A stretch of 51,688 nucleotides of DNA from CAVQFC01 sp036497895 (GTDB lineage Bacteria; Acidobacteriota; Vicinamibacteria; Vicinamibacterales; CAVVIG01): the NCBI GenBank assembly GCA_036497895.1, contig DASXIR010000264.1, forward strand, positions 1 to 51,688, given 5' to 3'. Under the pieces are notes generated by a model, which was not told the DNA's origin, did not search any database, and worked only from the letters and a program-made list of their open reading frames with translations. A program made the position numbers and the translations under genes. Shown here piece after piece: positions 31,595 to 41,159 of the stretch (positions are counted from its first letter, which is position 1; each line of letters begins with the position of its first letter).

Positions 31595-33346
31595 ATGTTT
31601 CGATCCGAGTGGCGGTGCGGTCTCCTCGTCGCATTGCTCCCGTTGGTCGCCGCTTGCGGAGCCGGATTGCACGCGAAGGCTCCGAAGGCAACTCCGAGCG
31701 TCGCCCAGGCCGCCGAACACGCTCCCGTTGCGGCGCCGATTCCTGAGCCGGCTCCCCCACCTACGCCCCCCGCAGAAGACCCGGTTGCCGCGCTGATCGC
31801 GACCTCCAACCGCTTTTTCAAGGCGGGCGAAAGCGAACTCGAACAAGGACATGTCGAGGCCGCCAGGCAGGCATTCGACCGCGCGGTCGATGTCTTGCTG
31901 GAGTCGCCGTACGGGGCTCGCACAGAGCCCAGTATCCGCGAACATTTCGATCGGTTGATCGATCGCATCAGCACCTACGAGGTCCGCGCGCTGGCGACCG
32001 GTGACGGCTTCACCGAGAAAAAGTACGAAGCCGCCTCGATTGACGAGTTGCTCGCCATCTCGACCACCTTCGTCACGCCGCAAGCGCCGGCATCGCTCCG
32101 GGAAATGGTCGAGCTCGACTTGCAGACCATTGCCCACGACATCGAGATTCCCGTGAACCAGCGCGTGCTGGCTTACGTGGAACTCTTTCAGGGCAGGCTC
32201 CACGACTTCATCGAAGAAGGCATGAAGCGCGGCAGCCGCTACCTGCCGATGATTCAGGACGTCTTCCGCTCCGAAGGGCTGCCGCTCGATCTCGCCTACG
32301 TGCCGCTGGTCGAAAGCGCCTTCAAGCCAAATGCCTTGTCGCGAACCAAGGCCAAGGGTGTCTGGCAGTTCATGGCCGGCACCGGTCTCGAAAACGGCCT
32401 TCGCCACGACTGGTACATCGACGAGCGCTCCGACCCCGAGAAGGCGACGGTCGCGGCGGCGAAGTATCTGCGGACGCTCAACAAGCTGTTCGGTGGCGAT
32501 TGGTACCTTGCGTTGGCGTCATACAACGGCGGCCCGGGACGCATGCAGCGTGCGGTCAAGACCGCCGGACTCGACAATTTCTGGGATCTGGCGGCCAAGC
32601 CGAAGCTGCTTCCGCGCGAGACGCGCGAGTACGTGCCGATGATTCTGGCGGCGATCGTCATCGCCCGCAATCCGACGCAATACGGCTTCGATTTCGAAAC
32701 CGAGACCGCCACGGCCTTCGACAAGGTCACACTGCCCCGTCCCGTCGACCTTCGCCGCGTCGCGGAATGGACCGACACCTCGATCGATCAGATCCAGTCG
32801 CTCAATCCCGAACTGCGGCGATGGACGACACCGGTCAAGGATACGCAGTACGAGTTGAAGGTACCGGTCGGCACGGCGGATGTGGTGCGCGATCGGATCG
32901 CCGGCTCGGTCAACACGGACCTCGCGTCCCTGAAGTTTTACACCGTCAAGCGCGGCGACACGCTGCCTTTGATCGCCAGGAAGCTGAACGTCGCGAAGGC
33001 CGACCTGGCGGAAGCGAACTACCTGTCGGCAACTGCACGTGTCAGCGCCGGCCAGAAGCTGATGGTGCCACACGAAGCCACCGCCCTGATGGTGGCGCGA
33101 GCCGATCGTCCTGTGCCGGCGACCGAGGCACGCCGCACAGCGGCCGACTCTGGTCAGCTCGCGCAAAGCGCCGCAACCTCGAACCGCACGAGGTTGAGCT
33201 ACGAAGTGAAGCGTGGCGACACGCTCGCGTCGGTGGCGCGGCTGTTCAAAACCAGTGTTGCGGCGGTTCGGACCTGGAATCCCCGGCTTCCCGGCAGCAA
33301 GCTGACCGCCGGCCAGCACCTCACCGTTTACCGACTGACCAACTAG
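31595..33346 (+). CDS. mltD: MltD-like lytic transglycosylase lipoprotein with two LysM domains
   Basis: A 583-residue lipoprotein (lipobox LVAAC, Cys21). A Pro/Ala-rich spacer is followed by a helical stretch (60-180), then the GH23-type transglycosylase domain. Catalytic Glu240 lies in VPLVESAFKP, followed by KAKGVWQFMAGTG and ALASYNGGPGRM. A YfhN-like helical segment with ETREYVPMILAAIVIA comes next. Two LysM peptidoglycan-binding domains follow, near 448-495 (FYTVKRGDTLPLIARKLNV) and 530-580 (SYEVKRGDTLASVARLFKT). This is the layout of E. coli MltD. It should sit on the periplasmic face of the outer membrane and cut glycan strands. It has its own strong promoter and a structured leader. 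Confidence 0.93.
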   Translation: MFRSEWRCGLLVALLPLVAACGAGLHAKAPKATPSVAQAAEHAPVAAPIPEPAPPPTPPAEDPVAALIATSNRFFKAGESELEQGHVEAARQAFDRAVDVLLESPYGARTEPSIREHFDRLIDRISTYEVRALATGDGFTEKKYEAASIDELLAISTTFVTPQAPASLREMVELDLQTIAHDIEIPVNQRVLAYVELFQGRLHDFIEEGMKRGSRYLPMIQDVFRSEGLPLDLAYVPLVESAFKPNALSRTKAKGVWQFMAGTGLENGLRHDWYIDERSDPEKATVAAAKYLRTLNKLFGGDWYLALASYNGGPGRMQRAVKTAGLDNFWDLAAKPKLLPRETREYVPMILAAIVIARNPTQYGFDFETETATAFDKVTLPRPVDLRRVAEWTDTSIDQIQSLNPELRRWTTPVKDTQYELKVPVGTADVVRDRIAGSVNTDLASLKFYTVKRGDTLPLIARKLNVAKADLAEANYLSATARVSAGQKLMVPHEATALMVARADRPVPATEARRTAADSGQLAQSAATSNRTRLSYEVKRGDTLASVARLFKTSVAAVRTWNPRLPGSKLTAGQHLTVYRLTN

Positions 33347-33356
33347 AGGTTCGCCG

Positions 33357-34988
33357 ATGAGGCGCGCGACCGCGCTCATCCTTGTTCTCGTCTCGACGAC
33401 GATCATCGGCGGCTATCAGCCGCCGCCGCCACCGCCGCCTGATAGCACATCGCTTCAGCCCGGTACCGCCGTGATTCGCGGCCGTGTTCTCGCGGCCACT
33501 ACCGGGGATCCGCTCCGCAATGCCCGCGTCGCCATTCTCGGAACCGTGAACACAGTGGTTCATCCCGTGCTCACCGACGCTGACGGACGCTTTGTGCTGG
33601 CACGAGTGCCAGTCGGGGCGCATCAGATCACGGCAGTCAAGACCGGCTACGCGGAGGCCCGGTTTGGCGCCCGCGGATCCGGCCCCGCGCGTCGCGTCGA
33701 GGTGGCGGCCGGCACCATCGTGAATGGCATCGACATTCGCCTCGCGAAGAGCGGAGCGATCTCCGGTCGCGTCGTGGACGATGCCGGCGATCCGCTGCCG
33801 AATTCAACGGTATCGGCATCACGCCTCGTCCGCGTTGACGGGCGGCTCGATATCCGGCAGGTCGCGACGGCGCAGACTGACGACCTCGGCGAGTATCGGG
33901 TCTTCGGACTGCCGGCCGGCCGATTCGTGATCGGCATCATCAACACCGGCATGGATAGTCTCCAGAACACCCCCGGCTACACCGACATCGTCTGGAGCCG
34001 AAGCTTCTACCCGGGCGTCCCGTCGCTCGCACAGGCACAACCGCTCACGATTGTGCCCGGCGCCGACGTGCCGGGCATCGACTTCACATCAAGCCCCACG
34101 CGACGGCCGTCCCTTTCCGTCACGGTCGTCGATCCGGACGGCGAACCGACCGATGCGCAGGTGACGTTCGGCAACGAGTCGAGGCTGCAATCGATGCAGG
34201 TCAGAATGGGCATTACTCCGACGCGCAATACCACCACCACGCGCCTCGAGCCCGGCACCTGGGTCGTGCTGGCGGTCGGACCCAAAGGTGTCGGCATGAC
34301 CCGCGTGACCCTCGGCGGCGACGACGAGTCCATCACGATCGTCATGACCAGCGGCGGACGTCTGTCGGGGCGCGTCGTCAGTGATGGTTCACCGCTCCCT
34401 GCCAACGCGATCGTCGACATCGAAGCCGCACCATCGGACCCGGGCATGGCCACCGCCGGCATCTTTCTGCGTTCGCGTCGAATGAGCGCGGATGGCACCT
34501 TCGTACTGACGAACCTGCTCGGCCCTCGTCAGCTCAGTCTGCGCGCGGCGCCGAAGGGGTGGGTGCTGAAGGACGTCGTCTCGCACGGACGCAGCCTGCT
34601 CGACGCACCGTTGGTTTTCAAGGGCAACGAAACCATTGCCGATGCCGAAGTCATCCTCTCCAACCATCAATCAACCCTCACGGGAAACGTGACGACGGCC
34701 GACCACGCGCCGGTGGCGGACTACTCCGTGCTGGTGTTTCCGACCGATCCGGCGCGGCTGCAACACGCGGAGCGCTGGGCGCGTTGGGCTAGACCAGGCC
34801 TTCGAGGCGATTTCGCGGTTGACGACCTCCTGCCAGGCGACTATCTCGCCGTGGCGGTCACGGACGTAGACGACACGCAGTGGCAGAACGCGGACTATCT
34901 GGAACGCTTTCGTTCGCGCGCAACGCCGGTGACGCTCGGCGATCGGGAGACCAGGCACGTCTCCCTCGATCTGGTGTCCGAATCGTGA
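33357..34988 (+). CDS. Secreted carboxypeptidase-regulatory-like domain protein A
   Basis: A 543-residue exported protein. A signal peptide (about 1-19) is followed by a run of seven prolines, then four or five carboxypeptidase-D regulatory-like/Cna-B-like beta units. Repeat hallmarks are GRVLAATTGDPLRNARV with TDADGRFVLARVPVGAH, GRVVDDAGDPLPNSTV with TDDLGEYRVFGLPAGRF, and GRVVSDGSPLPANAIV. Such domains are beta-sandwich modules with no catalytic role. Proteins built only of them are abundant in Acidobacteriota and their job is unknown. It starts 10 bases after the mltD stop with AGAGG before the ATG. It overlaps the next paralogue by four bases, so the three genes look like one operon. Confidence 0.78.
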   Translation: MRRATALILVLVSTTIIGGYQPPPPPPPDSTSLQPGTAVIRGRVLAATTGDPLRNARVAILGTVNTVVHPVLTDADGRFVLARVPVGAHQITAVKTGYAEARFGARGSGPARRVEVAAGTIVNGIDIRLAKSGAISGRVVDDAGDPLPNSTVSASRLVRVDGRLDIRQVATAQTDDLGEYRVFGLPAGRFVIGIINTGMDSLQNTPGYTDIVWSRSFYPGVPSLAQAQPLTIVPGADVPGIDFTSSPTRRPSLSVTVVDPDGEPTDAQVTFGNESRLQSMQVRMGITPTRNTTTTRLEPGTWVVLAVGPKGVGMTRVTLGGDDESITIVMTSGGRLSGRVVSDGSPLPANAIVDIEAAPSDPGMATAGIFLRSRRMSADGTFVLTNLLGPRQLSLRAAPKGWVLKDVVSHGRSLLDAPLVFKGNETIADAEVILSNHQSTLTGNVTTADHAPVADYSVLVFPTDPARLQHAERWARWARPGLRGDFAVDDLLPGDYLAVAVTDVDDTQWQNADYLERFRSRATPVTLGDRETRHVSLDLVSES

Positions 34989-36640
34989 TCTCGTTGCTGT
35001 TCAGCCTGCTGCTGTCCGCCGCGCCGCAATCAGGGCAGGCGACGCAACCTGCTCCGCCGGCGCCGGCCACCATCGGCGGGCGTATCGTGCGGAGCGACAA
35101 CGTCCCTCTTCGACTCGCTCGCGTTCGTCTGACGTCAGCCAGCGGACGCCCGCTTGGCTTTCAGGTCCTCACCGACGACGACGGCCGCTACGAGTTCCCA
35201 GACGTCGGTCCCGGCAGCTACTACGTGCTGGCCAGTAAGACTGGCTACCTGACCGTCGCATTTGGCCAGCGACGTCCATCGGATCGCGGCGAACCGATCA
35301 ACGCCACCGCAGGCGCAACGGTCGAGCACATCGACATCGTGCTGCCCCGCGCGGCGATCGTCGCGGGCGTTGTCACCGACGAGAACGGTGAACCGATGGA
35401 GAACACCGCCGTCTCGGTGTGGCAGATTCGTTTCTCAGCCGGTCGCCGCCGGTTGATGGGCGTGGCGGGCGCATCGACCCGCAAGACCGACGATCGCGGC
35501 CGCTATCGACTGTTCGGCCTGCAGCCCGGACGCTATCTTGTCGGTGCCGTTGTCGGTCAGCTGCTGCCGGATCAGTCCACGCTCGATGTCCCTGGCTACA
35601 GCCGAACCTACTTTCCCGGGACAACAAACCCGACCGAAGCCGAAACCGTTGACGTGCGGCCCGGTCAGGATGTGATGAATATCGATTTCTCCCTGGCGCG
35701 CGGTCCGACCGCGCGCGTGAGCGGTATTGCCTTGAGCAGCGACGGCGAGCCGGTGCAGGGCTTGACCCTGATTCCGAGCTATCGATCCGGCGCAGTAGCG
35801 ACCGATCCGGTCGGCGCGCGCACCCGCGTGGACGGATCATTCGAGTTTGAAAACGTCGCGCCCGGCGAGTACGTCGTGCAGGCGTCGCGGCCGCGCGCGA
35901 GCCAGTCCGCCGAGGGCGAGTTCGGCGCCCAGTTCGTGACCGTCAGCGGCACGGACGTGGACGGCGTCATCGTCCAGATGTCCGCGGGGTCCGGGATTTC
36001 CGGACGCGTCACGTTCGAGGATGGCGATCCTCCGAAGCCCGGAGGGTTCGAGCTGCAGCCGGCGCCAGTCGATCTCGACCTCACCTCGTCTATCGGCCGG
36101 AGCACGGCCAGTGCGGACGCCTATGAGAACTGGACTTTTGCGATGCGCGGCATCAACGGGCCGCGACGACTGCGCGTCACTCGCTCACCAGAAGGCTGGA
36201 TGCTCAGACGCATTCTGCACGACGGCATCGACATCACCGATGCGGTTGAGAACTTCGGCACCAGCGAACAGTCGATGTCGGACGTCGAAGTCGTGATGAC
36301 ACGAGCGATCACGGCGATTGGCGGGTCGGTCACGGATCGCCGCGGGGCTCCCGCCATCGACGCCACGGTGGTCGCCGTCTCGGCCGATCGTTCGCTGTGG
36401 TATCCGGGGTCGCGGTTCGTCGGGCGGGGTGACGTCAGACGCAACGGCACCTTCACGATTCCGTTGCTTGCACCGGGCGACTATTACGTCGCGGTTGTGG
36501 ACAAGGCTCGGGTCGCCGACGTGAGCAGCGAAATCGAGGACCCGGAGTTTCTCGAATCGCTGCTGGCTGGTTCGACGCGGATTACGCTGACTGACGGCGG
36601 CCGGCCGTCGCTGGCGCTGAAAATGCTGGACCGGCCGTGA
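34985..36640 (+). CDS. Secreted carboxypeptidase-regulatory-like domain protein B
   Basis: A 551-residue paralogue of the preceding protein. The start is GTG at 34985 within GTGA, overlapping the previous stop by four bases. That choice gives a clean signal peptide (ISLLFSLLLSAAPQSGQA). Units repeat the same pattern: GGRIVRSDNVPLRLARV with TDDDGRYEFPDVGPGSY, AGVVTDENGEPMENTAV with TDDRGRYRLFGLQPGRY, and GGSVTDRRGAPAIDATV. Shared spacing of DVPGYSRTYFPGT here and NTPGYTDIVWSRSFYPG in protein A shows the pair arose by tandem duplication and has since diverged widely. No enzyme motif or membrane anchor was seen. It may be periplasmic or surface-exposed. Its stop lies 3 bases from that of the convergent coiled-coil gene. 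Confidence 0.76.
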   Translation: MISLLFSLLLSAAPQSGQATQPAPPAPATIGGRIVRSDNVPLRLARVRLTSASGRPLGFQVLTDDDGRYEFPDVGPGSYYVLASKTGYLTVAFGQRRPSDRGEPINATAGATVEHIDIVLPRAAIVAGVVTDENGEPMENTAVSVWQIRFSAGRRRLMGVAGASTRKTDDRGRYRLFGLQPGRYLVGAVVGQLLPDQSTLDVPGYSRTYFPGTTNPTEAETVDVRPGQDVMNIDFSLARGPTARVSGIALSSDGEPVQGLTLIPSYRSGAVATDPVGARTRVDGSFEFENVAPGEYVVQASRPRASQSAEGEFGAQFVTVSGTDVDGVIVQMSAGSGISGRVTFEDGDPPKPGGFELQPAPVDLDLTSSIGRSTASADAYENWTFAMRGINGPRRLRVTRSPEGWMLRRILHDGIDITDAVENFGTSEQSMSDVEVVMTRAITAIGGSVTDRRGAPAIDATVVAVSADRSLWYPGSRFVGRGDVRRNGTFTIPLLAPGDYYVAVVDKARVADVSSEIEDPEFLESLLAGSTRITLTDGGRPSLALKMLDRP

Positions 36641-36643
36641 AAC

Positions 36644-39370
36644 CTACGCCGTGCGCTTGTCCTCGGAAGACTTCGACGTCTTCGATCGCAGCTGCTTGAT
36701 GCCCTTCTCGATCCGCTCGGCGAGCTCTCGCTCGTGCTGCAACGCCCGCACGGTGTTACGTGCCTCCTGCAGCATGAACTCGAGCTGGGCCACCTTCTCG
36801 GCAACATGATCGATCACGGCCTTCTGCTCTCCAAGCGTCTCCAGGTTGACGCGCACATCGTCCAGCACATGGACAATCGCGTTCGCCTTGGTCTCGACTT
36901 CGTCGACCACCTTGCGCTTGGCATCGATGGCGACGATGCGGTCGTCGGTTTCACTGATCCGGGACAGCAGCAGGTCGACCTGGGTTTTGAGGGCTGAAAC
37001 CTCGCCGCGATGCTCGGTGACGTGCATCAGGTCGGCCTTGCTGCGCGCACTGATATCGTGCACGTGCTCGACTTCGGCCTTGACCGCGTTGACCAGCGTC
37101 TCACGGACGGCGATCGAGGCAATGCTCTTGTCCAGTTCGGTGACCGTCTGCTTGATCTCGGCCAGCCGCGTTTCGACGGTCGCGAGCTTCTTCTCGCCAA
37201 ACGCCACCTGCGATCGCCGCGACTCGAGCTGCTTGAACATACTCTCGGCCCGGACCAGCTGATCTTCCGATGCCTGAACCTGACTGAGCGCGTCGCGCTG
37301 ACGCCCTTGAACGCGATCGAGTTCGCCGACCAGTTCGTCTTTCGCCTTGGTCGATCGCGCCAGTTCCTCGCCGAGGATCTGCATCTGGCGAGTACGATCC
37401 GCGACGTCAGCGGCCACCGCTTTACCCGCGGCGACCAGTTCAGCGAAGCGCTTCTCCTGCTCGAGCGTGGCCGCCTGCGTGAACTGCGCACCCTTCAGGC
37501 GCTCTTCCGCGGCCGTGATGTCCACCTTCAACTGCTTGACGCCGGCCAGCAGCGGCACGAGGCTTCCCTGCAGCGTCCGAACGGCGTCGAGTTTGTGCTG
37601 GGCATCCACCATCTGCGCGGCGAGGCCGTCGCACTGCGCCTTCAGACTCTCGAGCTCCACGCGACGCGTCAACTGACCTTCGAGCTTGTGATCGACATCG
37701 GCGCTGAGGGTGTTGAGGCCGTTGAGGCGGCCTTCGAGTTGTTCGACGAATGGCAACCGGGCGCTGACACGGGTAATCTGCGCGTCGAGTTCGGCCACCG
37801 ATTCGTGCAGCCGGGTCGCCTTCTGGGTACCGTCCTCGACCAGGGTCAGCTTGCCGAGGATCGCGTTCATCCTCGATTCGAGTTCAGGCGCCTGGCCCGC
37901 GAACGCCGTCATGCGCTCGCCAAACGCTTCGAGGCCAACGCGATCTGCGCCCAGCGTCTCCGCCAGCTTCGCCGCCTCGGCGTGCGACTTGTAGAAGGCC
38001 TGGATGTCGGTGCGCAGAACCTCCAGATCCGTACGGCTCTGGCGGAGCGAGTCCATCTGCCACGACGTCCGCTTCGCCAGGTCGTCAACCTGTCCGAGGC
38101 TCTCGTGCAGCGTCTCGAGCGCCAGTTGCTTCTTGGTGAGGTCGTCGGCCTGAACGAACATCGTCTCGAAGCGCTTGGTCAGGCCGTCCACCTTCTGGGT
38201 CAGTTCGCTGACGTTCTTGTCCCTGGCCGACAGCGCGGTCATGCGCGACTCGGCGTCACCGACCCCTGACTGCAGTGTCTTCAGTCGCTCGTCGAACGCC
38301 TCGAATTCCTTTTTCTTCAAGGCCAACGCGTCCACCTGACCGCGCACCAGGTCGAGCAGCGACGTGGCGTCCTTCTTCAACTTGCCGGTTTCGCGTTCGA
38401 TTTCGTGGCGCAGTTTGCCGGCGTTGTCGAGCTGCGCGCCGGTTTCGGCTGCGACCTTCTCCGTCCGTGCCAGCGTTTCGTCGGCTCGGGCGATTTGTTT
38501 GATGCCTTCGTTCAACTTGCCGATCTGGACGTCCATCGCCCAGACCATTTCGTTGACCCGGTTGGCCTGCACTACCGCATGCTCGATCGACTGCTGCTGG
38601 CTCTCGAGGGCTTTGGCCTTGTGCGAGACGTGCTCGGCAAGTGCGTTCAGCGACGTCAACCGCTCTTCGGTGCTCTGGCTCAGTTCGTGAAGCCGCGCCA
38701 GCGGGCCCAGCTTGTTCTCGACCTCTTTCACCGTGGTCATGGCCGCGGTCGTATCCTCGCGCGCTTCGCGCGAGCTCTCGCGGACCTTCGCGAAATCCTG
38801 GGCGAGCGCAGTGGCGAGCGCGCGTACCTGATCGAGTTCACCCTTGAGCGTCGCCGACTGCCCGATCGACTGCTTCACGTCGGTATCGGCCTTCTGCAGT
38901 TGCGTCCGGAGTTCTTCGAGCGTGGCGCGCTCCTTCCTCAGCGTCTCGAGCGTCGCCTGGGTGCCAAGCGCCTGCGACGACAGGTGCTGTACCGCCTCAC
39001 GATGCTTCTGCAGTTCACCGTCTGGGCCGATGGCCTTCTGGGTGGTCTGTTCGGCCTGGCGAGCCGCGTCCTTGAGCGCCTCAATGCGTTTGTCGACCTC
39101 AGCCAGTTCCTTGGTGCGATCGTCGAGCGTGGTCAGGCGCCTGGTGATCTCGTCGAGTTGCGCGGTGACACTCGAAGCCTTCTCGGACACCTGCTCGAGC
39201 GACTTGCCGAGCGGCGAGAGCTTGGCGCTCTTGGCGGTCAAGGCCGTCATCATCGCGCTGATGGCGCTTCTCTCTTCGCGAGAGGTAGCGATCAGCTGCT
39301 CGAGATCTTCGGTCTGCTTCTGCGCCGTTTTACCCTTGGCGCCGGTGATGTTCTTGAAGGCATCCAACAT
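36644..39370 (-). CDS. Large coiled-coil protein of unknown function
   Basis: A 908-residue protein that reads as nearly continuous coiled coil: Glu, Lys, Gln, Ala, Leu and Arg in heptad pattern from about residue 20 to 900, with few Gly or Pro. There is no signal peptide, membrane segment, Walker motif or SMC hinge/head. The N terminus (MLDAFKNITGAKGKTAQKQT) and the Lys/Ser-rich C terminus (RSKTSKSSEDKRTA) are short and unordered-looking. Segments such as LDDRTKELAEVDKRIEAL recur in weakly repeated form. I use the ATG at 39370, preceded by GGAG 10 bases upstream; the open frame upstream is antisense to comM. A TATATT box at 39416-39411 on this strand could be its -10. A cytoskeletal, scaffold or chromosome-organising role is possible but not shown. 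Confidence 0.75.
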   Translation of the reverse strand: MLDAFKNITGAKGKTAQKQTEDLEQLIATSREERSAISAMMTALTAKSAKLSPLGKSLEQVSEKASSVTAQLDEITRRLTTLDDRTKELAEVDKRIEALKDAARQAEQTTQKAIGPDGELQKHREAVQHLSSQALGTQATLETLRKERATLEELRTQLQKADTDVKQSIGQSATLKGELDQVRALATALAQDFAKVRESSREAREDTTAAMTTVKEVENKLGPLARLHELSQSTEERLTSLNALAEHVSHKAKALESQQQSIEHAVVQANRVNEMVWAMDVQIGKLNEGIKQIARADETLARTEKVAAETGAQLDNAGKLRHEIERETGKLKKDATSLLDLVRGQVDALALKKKEFEAFDERLKTLQSGVGDAESRMTALSARDKNVSELTQKVDGLTKRFETMFVQADDLTKKQLALETLHESLGQVDDLAKRTSWQMDSLRQSRTDLEVLRTDIQAFYKSHAEAAKLAETLGADRVGLEAFGERMTAFAGQAPELESRMNAILGKLTLVEDGTQKATRLHESVAELDAQITRVSARLPFVEQLEGRLNGLNTLSADVDHKLEGQLTRRVELESLKAQCDGLAAQMVDAQHKLDAVRTLQGSLVPLLAGVKQLKVDITAAEERLKGAQFTQAATLEQEKRFAELVAAGKAVAADVADRTRQMQILGEELARSTKAKDELVGELDRVQGRQRDALSQVQASEDQLVRAESMFKQLESRRSQVAFGEKKLATVETRLAEIKQTVTELDKSIASIAVRETLVNAVKAEVEHVHDISARSKADLMHVTEHRGEVSALKTQVDLLLSRISETDDRIVAIDAKRKVVDEVETKANAIVHVLDDVRVNLETLGEQKAVIDHVAEKVAQLEFMLQEARNTVRALQHERELAERIEKGIKQLRSKTSKSSEDKRTA

Positions 39371-39613
39371 GTCAGTACCACTCCACGTCAGAGAGGAAGA
39401 AACGCTCGGGAATATAGTCCAGTCAGGGTATCGGCGCTGACAGGAATTTCGATAACCCCACCATCCTCGCGTTCGGCGATTTGTTCCGATGAATTTCTGC
39501 CAGTGCCTGCCAGGGCCAGGTTGCAGTCCTTTCCATTGAAACCGGCCTCTCGTCCGCAAGTCGTTGACGACACGGGAGGCCCGTATGGGGTCTGGCTTGC
39601 AGACCGGAAGGGG

Positions 39614-41149
39614 GTGCTCGCGAGCCTTCGGACCGCCGCGGTCTTCGGAATCGAGGCCTGTCCCGTCCACGTCGAAGTGGATGTGTCGTTTGGCCTGCCC
39701 GGCTTCACCATGGTCGGGCTTCCCGACACCAGTGTCCGTGAGAGCCGGGATCGCGTCCGAAGCGCCATCCGCAACTCCGGCTTCGAGTTCCCGCCGCATC
39801 GGATTACGGTGAACCTGGCGCCCGCGGACGTGCGCAAGGCGGGCGCGTCCTTCGATCTGCCGATCGCCCTTGGCATCCTCGCCGCCAACGGCGCCGTCAC
39901 CCGGCGCGAGATCGCCGACATCGTCCTGCTGGGAGAATTGTCGCTCGACGGTTCGATCCACCCAACGCGCGGCGTCCTGCCGATTGCTGCGGCCGCGCGG
40001 CGAGCCGGCCTGGCCGGCATTCTGCTTCCGCTGGCGAATGCCAGGGAGGCCGGAATCGTGGCCGGACTCGACGTCATCGGGGTGACGGCCCTGGCCGACG
40101 CCGTCCGGGCGCTGAACGATCCCGGCGGTTTCAGGGCGAATCCGCCGCCGCCGCGCGATCCGCGCGATCCGCAGACCACACCCGAACAGACGGTTCCGGA
40201 GTACGTCCCCGACCTCGCGGACGTGCGCGCGCAGCTGCTGGCGCGCCGGGCGTTGGAAATCGCTGCAGGCGGTGGCCACAACCTGCTGCTGGTCGGACCA
40301 CCGGGCGCCGGCAAGACGATGCTGGCGCGGCGTCTCGCCGGCATTTTGCCGCCGCTCGATTTCGACGCAGCACTCGAAGCCACATCGGTCCATTCGGTCG
40401 CGGGACTGTTGAACACGGGCGGCGGCCTGCTGCGCGAGCGGCCGTTTCGCGCGCCGCATCATACGATTTCGAACGCGGCGCTCATCGGCGGCGGATCGCA
40501 GCCGCGTCCTGGCGAGGTCAGCCTCGCCCACCATGGCGTTCTGTTCCTCGACGAAATGCCGGAATTCAATCGTCACGTCCTCGAGGTGCTTCGCCAGCCG
40601 CTCGAGGAAGGTCGGGTGACAGTGACACGGGTCGCGCGCTCGGCCATCTTTCCCGCCCGCTTCATGCTGGTCGGCGCAATGAATCCGTGCCCCTGTGGCT
40701 TCGCCGGCGACACGACGCGCGAGTGCCGCTGCACACCGCAGCAGGTCGCGAGATATCGCGATCGCCTGTCAGGTCCGCTGCGCGATCGTCTCGACCTCAC
40801 GGTGGAGGTTCCCGCCGTGCCGGCGGCCGCGCTCGCCGGCACACCAGGAGGCGAGCCTTCTTCCGCAGTGCGCGCCCGGGTCGTCGCGGCGCGCGCACGT
40901 CAGTCGCAGCGATATGGGCAGAGCCGGGTGGCCACGAACGCCGAGCTGACGCCGGCGCTGATCGGCGTGCACTGCGACACGGACCGAGCCGGATTGCGGG
41001 TACTGACGGCGGCGGTCAGCCGTCTGAGGCTGAGTGCGCGAGGGTACGATCGGGTCCGGCGAGTGGCGCGAACGATTGCCGACCTGGCCGGTGAGGACCG
41101 GGTCGGTGCGGACCACCTCGCGGAGGCGCTGCAATTCCGAATCGCGTAA
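39614..41149 (+). CDS. comM: YifB/ComM-family AAA ATPase (Mg-chelatase-like)
   Basis: A 511-residue protein matching ComM, the hexameric helicase that extends branch migration during natural transformation. The N-terminal Lon-S5-like domain shows GFTMVGLPDTSVRESRDRV. The ATPase core has Walker A GPPGAGKTM, Walker B VLFLDEMPEF and the sensor region VGAMNPCPCGF. A Cys cluster (CPCG...ECRCT) and the arginine block RLSGPLRDRLDL follow, then a C-terminal Mg-chelatase-type lid. I start at the GTG at 39614 because LASLRTAAVFGIEA is the usual N terminus and GGAAG lies just upstream. The reading frame is open further upstream but opposite the coiled-coil gene. Together with a type IV pilus-like operon nearby it raises the chance of natural competence. 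Confidence 0.93.
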   Translation: MLASLRTAAVFGIEACPVHVEVDVSFGLPGFTMVGLPDTSVRESRDRVRSAIRNSGFEFPPHRITVNLAPADVRKAGASFDLPIALGILAANGAVTRREIADIVLLGELSLDGSIHPTRGVLPIAAAARRAGLAGILLPLANAREAGIVAGLDVIGVTALADAVRALNDPGGFRANPPPPRDPRDPQTTPEQTVPEYVPDLADVRAQLLARRALEIAAGGGHNLLLVGPPGAGKTMLARRLAGILPPLDFDAALEATSVHSVAGLLNTGGGLLRERPFRAPHHTISNAALIGGGSQPRPGEVSLAHHGVLFLDEMPEFNRHVLEVLRQPLEEGRVTVTRVARSAIFPARFMLVGAMNPCPCGFAGDTTRECRCTPQQVARYRDRLSGPLRDRLDLTVEVPAVPAAALAGTPGGEPSSAVRARVVAARARQSQRYGQSRVATNAELTPALIGVHCDTDRAGLRVLTAAVSRLRLSARGYDRVRRVARTIADLAGEDRVGADHLAEALQFRIA

Positions 41150-41159
41150 TCCGCGCGCT

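Noticed and set aside
38405..39613. Upstream extension of the comM frame
   Set aside because: It is antisense to the coiled-coil gene, and ComM homologues begin at LASLRTAAVFG.
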